A DNA stretch of 64,000 nucleotides. It comes from JAYFQF01 sp034927285 (GTDB taxonomy: Bacteria; Bacillota; Peptococcia; DRI-13; UBA5745). The position numbers and the translations under genes were made by a program. Shown here piece by piece: positions 59,139 through 64,000 of the stretch (position 1 is its first letter; the number at the start of each line of letters is the position of its first letter). The notes beneath the pieces are model-generated. The model was not told the origin of the DNA. It made no database searches and worked only from the letters and a program-made list of their open reading frames with translations. The DNA lies in the NCBI GenBank assembly GCA_034927285.1, contig JAYFQF010000014.1:82577-146576 (forward strand), read 5' to 3'.

Positions 59139-59594
59139 TTAATGGAGCTGCTCACCCGGCTTTACTTCTTCATTTTCAGGGACTTCAGCGTTAGGAATGG
59201 AAGGAATGACCACGCTTTCTCCCGGCCTGACCAGCCCCAGTTCCTCTCTGGCCAGACGTTCAATTACCGCCGGATTTTCCAGGTTTTCGATCTGCTTTTG
59301 CAGCTCTCCCTGAACGGCCAGCAGTTCCTGATTGGTCTGCCTGACCTCCTCCAGACGGTGACGCAGTTGAAAATAAGAGATCCCGGTGCGGATCATGGGC
59401 ATGGCCAGCAACAGAAGCACCGCCGCCATAAAAGCGGCAAACCTTCTCTGACTTCTTTTCTTTCCCGGGGAAGACTCGCGCTTAACCTCCACCTGGATAT
59501 CCTGGCTGCCATCCACCGGCGCAGTAACGGTTAATGAAACCCGTTTTTCCACGGTCTTCTTTTTTTCCTCCGCCGCCGCAACACGATTTGCCAT
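59139..59594 (-). CDS. divIC: DivIC/FtsL-type septum formation initiator
   Basis: A 151-residue bitopic membrane protein: cytoplasmic basic N-terminus (SSPGKKRSQRRF), one helix (FAAFMAAVLLLLAMPMI) and an extracytoplasmic coiled coil (LRHRLEEVRQTNQELLAVQGELQKQIENLENPAVIERLAREELGLVRPGE), the DivIC/FtsB signature. ATG 59594 has GGAGG before it; an upstream ATG contains this site. It acts with FtsL/DivIB in septum assembly. Confidence 0.88.
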   Translation of the reverse strand: MANRVAAAEEKKKTVEKRVSLTVTAPVDGSQDIQVEVKRESSPGKKRSQRRFAAFMAAVLLLLAMPMIRTGISYFQLRHRLEEVRQTNQELLAVQGELQKQIENLENPAVIERLAREELGLVRPGESVVIPSIPNAEVPENEEVKPGEQLH

Positions 59595-59624
59595 AGACAC
59601 CTCCATGATAGGCCCATTATTTGT

Positions 59625-59972
59625 TCATAACTTTAATTTTTTATTCGCCAATTTCTTTGGTAATCCTGCTATTTTGCGCCGGAAGGCCAAGAATTTTTTA
59701 TTGGAGCGCACCAGGCGATTATACAGGAGCAAACCTGCCGCCAAGGCCAAGGCGATCCACAGGCGAAAGTCTCCCCAGACCAGCCTAATCAAATAATAGA
59801 CGAAAAGGAGGAAAAGCACAAGACAAAATATAAAATCCCATACCCAGCGCCAGCAGCCCCTGAGCTTTCGGCCGCGGAAAAGAAAAAAATAGACATCGTA
59901 CAAAAACCCCGCTGCGGCTCCCACGCCGACGGTCAGGAGCATATAAAGCAGTTGGGTTTTAATGGGCAGCAT
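59625..59972 (-). CDS. yabQ: spore cortex biosynthesis protein YabQ
   Basis: A 115-residue membrane protein with four hydrophobic segments (LLYMLLTVGVGAAAGFLYDVYFFL, DFIFCLVLFLLFVYYLI, LWIALALAAGLLLYN) and the family's G-F-x-Y-D-x-Y pattern. YabQ is needed for cortex formation in Bacillus. Located between yabP and divIC as in other spore formers. Confidence 0.9.
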   Translation of the reverse strand: MLPIKTQLLYMLLTVGVGAAAGFLYDVYFFLFRGRKLRGCWRWVWDFIFCLVLFLLFVYYLIRLVWGDFRLWIALALAAGLLLYNRLVRSNKKFLAFRRKIAGLPKKLANKKLKL

Positions 59973-59989
59973 AGATTTTCCTCCACCGG

Positions 59990-60265
59990 CTATCCAATCA
60001 GTTTTTTCAGCAGACGGTGACCCTTTTCCCTGGACCTTTTATCGTTGAACATAAAGCTGTTGATCTGCCCTTCCACGATCAGAAGCTTGGCTTCCATATC
60101 CAGCTCCGTCACCTTCAGATTGTTTCCTCTTACCTCCACCATACCCAGATCGCTGTCGGCAACGATCTGGGTATGGTCAAACTCGGTAATTTCCCGCACG
60201 CCGGCCAATTGCAGCCTTTCCCTGCCGATCAGCTGAGAAATATACTCCTCTCTTTCCCTTTCCAT
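59990..60265 (-). CDS. yabP: sporulation protein YabP
   Basis: A 91-residue protein of the YabP/YqfC family: ERLQLAGVREITEFDHTQIVADSDLGMVEVRGNNLKVTEL and LLIVEGQINSFMF, the core pattern. ATG 60265 has GGGAGG upstream. It forms a sporulation operon with yabQ, and a sigma-E-like promoter (60297-60326) precedes it. Confidence 0.92.
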   Translation of the reverse strand: MEREREEYISQLIGRERLQLAGVREITEFDHTQIVADSDLGMVEVRGNNLKVTELDMEAKLLIVEGQINSFMFNDKRSREKGHRLLKKLIG

Positions 60266-60296
60266 GCAGCTATCCTCCCATCCTCGCTTTATTAGC

Positions 60297-60326
60297 ATTG
60301 TATGGGGGGAAACCTTGGCCTATTCC
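60297..60326 (-). promoter_or_regulatory. sigma-E-like promoter of yabPQ
   Basis: Minus strand GGAATA/GAATAG (60320-60326) and CATACAAT (60297-60304), the latter an exact sigma-E -10, with a 15-16 bp spacer. It lies about 32 bp before yabP and after the spoIID terminator, in agreement with mother-cell transcription of yabP in Bacillus. Confidence 0.6.
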
Positions 60327-60443
60327 ACCTCTTCCAAGAGATTAACGTCCCGATCAGCCTGCCGAAAAACAGCCTGAAGGCCCGTATCCCACCCGTCTAT
60401 AGACCCCACCGGGAACCGCCGGCAGAAAGGGCGCAGATCACAG

Positions 60444-60476
60444 AAAAAACAGCGGACGGTTCTTTTCCGCCCGCTG
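60444..60476 (-). terminator. terminator after spoIID
   Basis: Stem CAGCGGACGG / CCGCCCGCTG (one wobble; 60450-60459 and 60467-60476), 7-nt loop, then T6 on the minus strand (60444-60449). Confidence 0.85.
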
Positions 60477-60483
60477 CCTTCTT

Positions 60484-61509
60484 TTATGAATATAGCTTTT
60501 CCACTTCCACGCCGTTAAAGAAATACTGAATAATTTCCTTGGCGGATTTTCCCTGCTCCGCCATGGCCCGGGCACCCCACTGGCTCATGCCCACTCCGTG
60601 ACCGTATCCTTTACCGGCAACCTTTAACGAACCGCTCTCAACTTTCAGCTCCGTGATCAGGGCAGATTTTACTTCGGTGCTGCCCAAGGCCAGCCGGAAG
60701 GCCGGGCCGCCTAAAACCGCATTGCCTGCCTTAACTTTCAGCGCCCGTCCGCTCTCGCCTTTTTCTACCACTTCGGCTGCTGTGATCTCACCGGGATCCT
60801 GCCCGGTAAATTCCTGTATCTTTTTTCTGGCTTCAGCTAAAGGGATCGAAGCCGTCCAGGCTTTATTGCCTTCTTCCGTAATGGCGCTGCCGGGGTCTTC
60901 CACGCTATGGATATAAGGGGTTTCCTCTTTGTCATAAGCCAGCCCCTCTAAAGCCGAGGCCGCCGTCTGGCCGCCGCCGTCGGCAAAAAACCAGGCTTTG
61001 ATCAACGCACCCTGGTAAGTGGCCACTTGTCCCCGGGTCTGCTCCACCGCCTGGCGGACCCCATCGTTGATCCGGCTTGCGTCATAGGCCTGAAACTCTT
61101 CCACATCCGTGGAAGCATCGGTATTCCTTTCCGGTACTCCTCCCAGAGAATGGATTCGCTCCAAGGTGAAGGTCCTGGCCAGGATCGCCTGGGCAGCCAA
61201 CGCTTCCTGGGGCCATTTAGGATCCATTTCCGCCGCTACCACACCCAAAAGGTATTCCTCCAGCGGCAGCTCTTTTACGGTATCCTCTTCATTCATATAG
61301 AGACTGATGGTAGGCTCCTCCTGCCAAAGCTCCGTAGCCTTCTGCCCCTCGCCGCCGCCTTTTTCCGGCTGATTTTCGCCGTCCTGAGGCGTCGGTGCGG
61401 GGCGGTTCTGCTGGTCACAGCCCGCAAAAGCTCCCAGGAAAAGGGAAAGAACAAAAAAAATCGCTACAATCAGGGCTATTCCTTTTTTTTGCTTGCCGAT
61501 TTTCTCCAT
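60484..61509 (-). CDS. SpoIID/LytB-domain lipoprotein
   Basis: A 341-residue protein with a lipoprotein signal peptide (lipobox AFAGC, Cys31), then a SpoIID domain: ELPLEEYLLGVVAAEMDPKWPQEALAAQAILARTFTLERI and a C-terminal GKGYGHGVGMSQWGARAMAEQGKSAKEIIQYFF. SpoIID is a lytic transglycosylase of the engulfment DMP complex. Its position between yabO and yabP is found in clostridia and differs from the canonical spoIID near spoIIQ, so it may be a paralogue. Confidence 0.85.
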   Translation of the reverse strand: MEKIGKQKKGIALIVAIFFVLSLFLGAFAGCDQQNRPAPTPQDGENQPEKGGGEGQKATELWQEEPTISLYMNEEDTVKELPLEEYLLGVVAAEMDPKWPQEALAAQAILARTFTLERIHSLGGVPERNTDASTDVEEFQAYDASRINDGVRQAVEQTRGQVATYQGALIKAWFFADGGGQTAASALEGLAYDKEETPYIHSVEDPGSAITEEGNKAWTASIPLAEARKKIQEFTGQDPGEITAAEVVEKGESGRALKVKAGNAVLGGPAFRLALGSTEVKSALITELKVESGSLKVAGKGYGHGVGMSQWGARAMAEQGKSAKEIIQYFFNGVEVEKLYS

Positions 61510-61562
61510 AAAAACACCTGCCTTTTTCCCTATTATGTCCGGCAGGCATTTCTCTATCCGCT

Positions 61563-61820
61563 CTATTCGATTTCTTCTCCGGAAATCAACCGGTACAGTT
61601 CCCTGGCTTCCTCGGCCCGTACCGTCTCTTTGACAACTAAAATCTCGGCCTTGGTGGCCTTTTGCCCAAATCCGATTTCCAACACATCGCCTACCTTGAC
61701 TTCTGTACCAGGCTTGGCCGGCTTGTCGTTCACTTTTACCCGTCCGGCGTCCACCATTTCCTTGGCCACGGTCCGGCGTTTGATCAGCCGGGATACTTTT
61801 AAATATTTATCCAGTCGCAT
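61563..61820 (-). CDS. yabO: S4-domain RNA-binding protein YabO/RqcP
   Basis: An 85-residue protein with a single S4 domain (MRLDKYLKVSRLIKRRTVAKEMVDAGRVKVNDKPAKPGTEVKVGDVLEI). RqcP works with RqcH in adding alanine tails to stalled nascent chains at the 50S subunit. Located next to hup, as in Bacillus. Confidence 0.93.
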   Translation of the reverse strand: MRLDKYLKVSRLIKRRTVAKEMVDAGRVKVNDKPAKPGTEVKVGDVLEIGFGQKATKAEILVVKETVRAEEARELYRLISGEEIE

Positions 61821-61838
61821 TTTTTCTCCCTTTTATGG

Positions 61839-61872
61839 AAAATGGCCTTGGACCAAAGCCCAAAGCCATTTC
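61839..61872 (-). terminator. possible hairpin terminator between hup and yabO
   Basis: AAATGGC and GCCATTT arms extended by partial pairing, 34 nt in all. T-run is short. Confidence 0.4.
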
Positions 61873-61902
61873 AGTAATCTTACGATTCTCCGGCGCTACT
61901 GT

Positions 61903-62175
61903 TTAGCAAACAGCGTCCTTTAAGGCTTTGCCGGGTTTAAAAGCGGGAACCTTGGAAGCGGGAATCTCGATGGTAGCACCACTGCGAGGATTCCGGCCGG
62001 TACGGGCGCCGCGTTCACGGGTCTCAAAAGTACCAAAGCCGACCAACTGTACCTTTTCACCGGCGGTTAAGCTTTCCTGAATGCTGTCAAAAACAGCAGC
62101 CACCGCTTTTTCGGCATCTTTTTTGGACAGTCCGGTCTTCTCAGCCACCATGGATACCAATTCTGCTTTATTCAA
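61903..62175 (-). CDS. hup: HU-family DNA-binding protein
   Basis: A 90-residue HU: MNKAELVSMVAEKTGLSKKDAEKAVAAVFDSI and the beta-arm GTFETRERGARTGRNPRSGATIEIPASKVPAFKPGKALKDAV are all standard. It is a nucleoid protein with its own extended -10 promoter. Confidence 0.96.
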   Translation of the reverse strand: MNKAELVSMVAEKTGLSKKDAEKAVAAVFDSIQESLTAGEKVQLVGFGTFETRERGARTGRNPRSGATIEIPASKVPAFKPGKALKDAVC

Positions 62176-62246
62176 TGCAAATCCCTCCTACTTTTAAGTA
62201 AAATCATACCTATTTATGTTCGATATGCTTGTCTAAAATCCTGCTT

Positions 62247-62274
62247 ATTATACCATATTCATTAGGGTTTTTAA
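62247..62274 (-). promoter_or_regulatory. promoter of hup
   Basis: TATAAT (62247-62252) preceded by TGG, an extended -10, with a TTAAAA -35 at 16 bp. Lies about 72 bp before hup. Confidence 0.5.
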
Positions 62275-62365
62275 GGTTTTTTTTGCAATTTTCTTTAACT
62301 GACGCCATTTCCGGGGTTCAGGTACCTTTCGGACGGTCCTGCTCCTCCTGCTTTTTACTTTTTCA

Positions 62366-63598
62366 TTACTTTTTTGCTTGCCTTTCCGCTTCCTTTACCT
62401 GCTGCCAAATCCGGGTAACCTCCTCCGGATTGGCTGCCTTCAGCGTCCCAAAGACATGGGGATGCCGGCGGATCAGTTTTTCCGTGACGCCGGAAATAAT
62501 ATCGTTGATATCGAAATCCTGCCGCCGGGCGGCCAGGGCCCCGTGAAAAACCACCTGCATCAGCACGTCGCCCAGTTCTTCCTTCAGATGATTCATATCC
62601 CCTTCATCGATAGCTTCCAGAACCTCGCCGGCTTCCTCCAGCAGATACTTCTTCAGGCTCTCATGAGTCTGGGCCTTGTCCCAGGGACAGCCTCCGGGGC
62701 CCAGCAAACGATCAAACACCTGCACCAGGGGATCCAGAGGATAAGCGCAGGCCATATCCTTCTGCTTATCGGCCTCCGGCGCCGGCTGGCCCGCCTCAGC
62801 GGCAGTTCCTTTACCCCCTGAAGAAGGATCTCCTTTTTCAGGGAGCTCCGCCGCAGATCCGGGAGCCCTTCCTCCAACGTCCCTGATTTCTTTCAGCAGC
62901 TTTCCCCGTCCGTCAAAATATACCGAGGTCAAATAGTCGAAGGACTTGAAATGATCAAGCTCCGCCAAAGGGCAGGAAATCAGCTGCTCTTTTTCCGCTT
63001 CTCCGGCATGACAGGCAATAGTAAGCTCCGCCTCCGGATCAAACTGTTCCAATAGCGCCAGCTTCAGCTCCCCGGCTATAAAACGGTCATAGACCTGCGT
63101 AAACAAAAGAGGGATATTCTCCGGCAGAGACTCCGGCAGGCGGCAGGCGTCCAAAAGGCAAAAGCCGGCGGCGGCAGGATCTGTGCCGATAAGCGTAAAG
63201 AAGGGGTCCAGAAAGCTCATGGCCGACAGTATCCGGGTTTCCCAGCCCCTTTCCTTTGCTGACTTCACCAAAAGGGCCACCGTCTCTTCGGCCACCAGAG
63301 GATGGCCCGGTACCAGATATAGGGCCTGTCCCCCCATCTCCGTCTCCTCCAGCACAGCCTTTGCGATATTTTGGTAAACCTGCTGAAAATCCTTCCCTTC
63401 CTCATAGTAACGGTCGCAGGAAATGTAATCCACGCCTTCTTCCCGCAGCTCTTCCGCCGCGGGGTGGACCTTGGTCCGCAGAATCACCGGCCAGCCTGCC
63501 TGACTGAACTCCATGATTTTCTGCCAGACCTCCAGGCTGATCTGACCGGCGCCGGCCGGTCCCAGGCCGCCGATAATTAGTTTTTTCTTTTCCGTCAT
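62366..63598 (-). CDS. mazG: YabN: tetrapyrrole methylase-like plus MazG NTP pyrophosphatase
   Basis: A 410-residue two-domain protein. N-terminal TP-methylase-like domain (KLIIGGLGPAGAGQISL, YLVPGHPLVAEETV) and C-terminal MazG domain (LLGPGGCPWDKAQTHESLKKYLLEEAGEVLEAI, HLKEELGDVLMQVVFHG, ITGVTEKLIRRHPHVFG-like end). MazG removes abnormal NTPs. ATG 63598 has GGGAGG upstream; a longer frame upstream is rejected. A dispersed repeat copy and then a 5S rRNA gene precede it. Confidence 0.9.
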   Translation of the reverse strand: MTEKKKLIIGGLGPAGAGQISLEVWQKIMEFSQAGWPVILRTKVHPAAEELREEGVDYISCDRYYEEGKDFQQVYQNIAKAVLEETEMGGQALYLVPGHPLVAEETVALLVKSAKERGWETRILSAMSFLDPFFTLIGTDPAAAGFCLLDACRLPESLPENIPLLFTQVYDRFIAGELKLALLEQFDPEAELTIACHAGEAEKEQLISCPLAELDHFKSFDYLTSVYFDGRGKLLKEIRDVGGRAPGSAAELPEKGDPSSGGKGTAAEAGQPAPEADKQKDMACAYPLDPLVQVFDRLLGPGGCPWDKAQTHESLKKYLLEEAGEVLEAIDEGDMNHLKEELGDVLMQVVFHGALAARRQDFDINDIISGVTEKLIRRHPHVFGTLKAANPEEVTRIWQQVKEAERQAKK

Positions 63599-63664
63599 TC
63601 GATTCCTCCCGGCTGTCGGCACAGCCTTAATTTTAGATTTCCTTTCTCTGGAAGCGTTGCCCTT

Positions 63665-63815
63665 CATATCATGACGTAATTCACTGCCTGTAATTCGCTA
63701 CGCTCATTATATCATGAATTTTGATCCCAACGCAGCCGGATCTTCTATTCCTGATTATCATGCCCGCCACGGGCGGTGGATGATGATGTGATTCACGCAG
63801 TTCATTCTTAATATC
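63665..63815 (-). repeat. dispersed intergenic repeat, copy 3 (tandem composite)
   Basis: A partial right half (63665-63717: CATATCATGACGTAATTCACTGC...CTCATTATATCATGA) is followed by a full unit (63708 onwards: TATATCATGAATT, AACGCAGCCGG, CCCGCCACGGGCGG, ATGATGATG, ATTCACGCAGTTCATT) whose right end is worn. The two units share the TATATCATGA boundary, as would result from tandem insertion or unequal crossover. Upstream of mazG. Confidence 0.75.
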
Positions 63816-63859
63816 GGCAATGGCTGTCATTCAAAAAAGCCGGAAAGCCGGCCCGGGAG

Positions 63860-63895
63860 AAAAGAAAAAGCGCCCATTCCATAAGGAATGAGCGC
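63860..63895 (-). terminator. terminator of the rRNA operon
   Basis: Stem GCGCCCATTCC (63870-63880) / GGAATGAGCGC (63885-63895), 4-nt loop, then TTTTTCTTTTC on the minus strand. Confidence 0.9.
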
Positions 63896-63898
63896 AAT

Positions 63899-64000
63899 CC
63901 TGGCAGTGACATACTTTCCCGGGAATCCAGTCCAAGTATTCTCTGCGCGGAAGGGCTTAACTGCTGTGTTCGGGATGGGAACAGGTGGGACCCCTTCGCT
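63899..64000 (-). rRNA. rrf: 5S ribosomal RNA, 5' end outside window
   Basis: Minus-strand AGGGGTCCCACCTGTTCCCA, then CCGAACACAGCAGTTAAGCCC and GGACTGGATTCCCGGGA are 5S landmarks. About 15 nt of the 5' end lie beyond the window. A terminator follows, so this is the end of an rRNA operon. Confidence 0.93.

Noticed and set aside
37844..63815. Dispersed repeats as a CRISPR array
   Set aside because: Copies are single, kilobases apart and about 110 bp long; no regular spacers and no cas genes.

Overview
The window looks like chromosome of an anaerobic, amino-acid-using, endospore-forming Firmicute (Clostridia or Peptococcia type; a sporulating Negativicute is not excluded). The evidence is a spoIIE / yabP-yabQ / divIC / yabR / yabO / hup / yabN(mazG) sporulation and division neighbourhood, SpoIID, spore-coat-like genes, ferredoxin-linked 2-oxoacid oxidation, and Gram-positive style ribosome binding sites and sigma-A promoters. 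No phage, transposase or CRISPR array was seen.

Layout. 1-24.5 kb: one long minus-strand catabolic island. It holds an IclR regulator, two AbgB-like M20 amidohydrolases joined to a Gld-type ABC transporter, two complete oligopeptide (Opp/Dpp) ABC operons, an M14-like deacylase, a PLP trans-sulfuration-type lyase, an MmgE/PrpD protein, a beta-alanyl-CoA / 3-aminobutyryl-CoA ammonia-lyase homologue, and a 2-oxoacid:ferredoxin oxidoreductase (ferredoxin subunit plus truncated alpha subunit). Two promoters in this island have perfect -35 and -10 boxes and carry the same palindrome, GTTCT-N7-AGAAC, just downstream; this suggests one local regulator. 24.9-30.5 kb: a DUF2628-like protein, then plus-strand pepV, a DEAD-box helicase, pyruvate kinase and signal peptidase I. 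30.6-37.8 kb: a minus-strand nucleoside salvage run (deoC, cdd, a BMP-type lipoprotein, pyrimidine-nucleoside phosphorylase) followed by an acyltransferase and a YgiQ radical-SAM protein. 38-43.7 kb: a cysteine-desulfidase-like gene, divergent from a sigma-54-controlled transporter/racemase pair with its own sigma-54 activator, which is split by a frameshift. 43.8-49.7 kb: a coiled-coil repeat protein and a MacA-MacB-TolC-like export operon. 49.8-50.1 kb: tRNA-Asp and tRNA-Val. 50.2-55 kb: spoIIE (frameshifted at a G8 tract) and two spore-coat-like genes behind a sigma-E-like promoter. 55.1-57.5 kb: an APC amino-acid permease with a long structured leader, overlapped by a class-A beta-lactamase-fold protein. 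57.7-64 kb: ppx/gppA, yabR, divIC, yabQ, yabP, spoIID, yabO, hup, mazG and the 3' part of a 5S rRNA.

How the parts may work together (inference). The first 24 kb reads as import of peptides or acylated amino acids (Opp systems), hydrolysis (M20, M14-like), C-S or gamma-elimination (PLP lyase), and feeding of C3/C4 acyl-CoA pools (ammonia lyase, 2-oxoacid oxidoreductase, PrpD-like). A second theme is a family of about 110-bp hairpin-rich intergenic repeats: three clear copies and one degenerate one, each just upstream of a minus-strand gene. Two key regulatory genes, the sigma-54 activator and spoIIE, are interrupted at homopolymer runs; whether this is biology or a sequence error needs reads.
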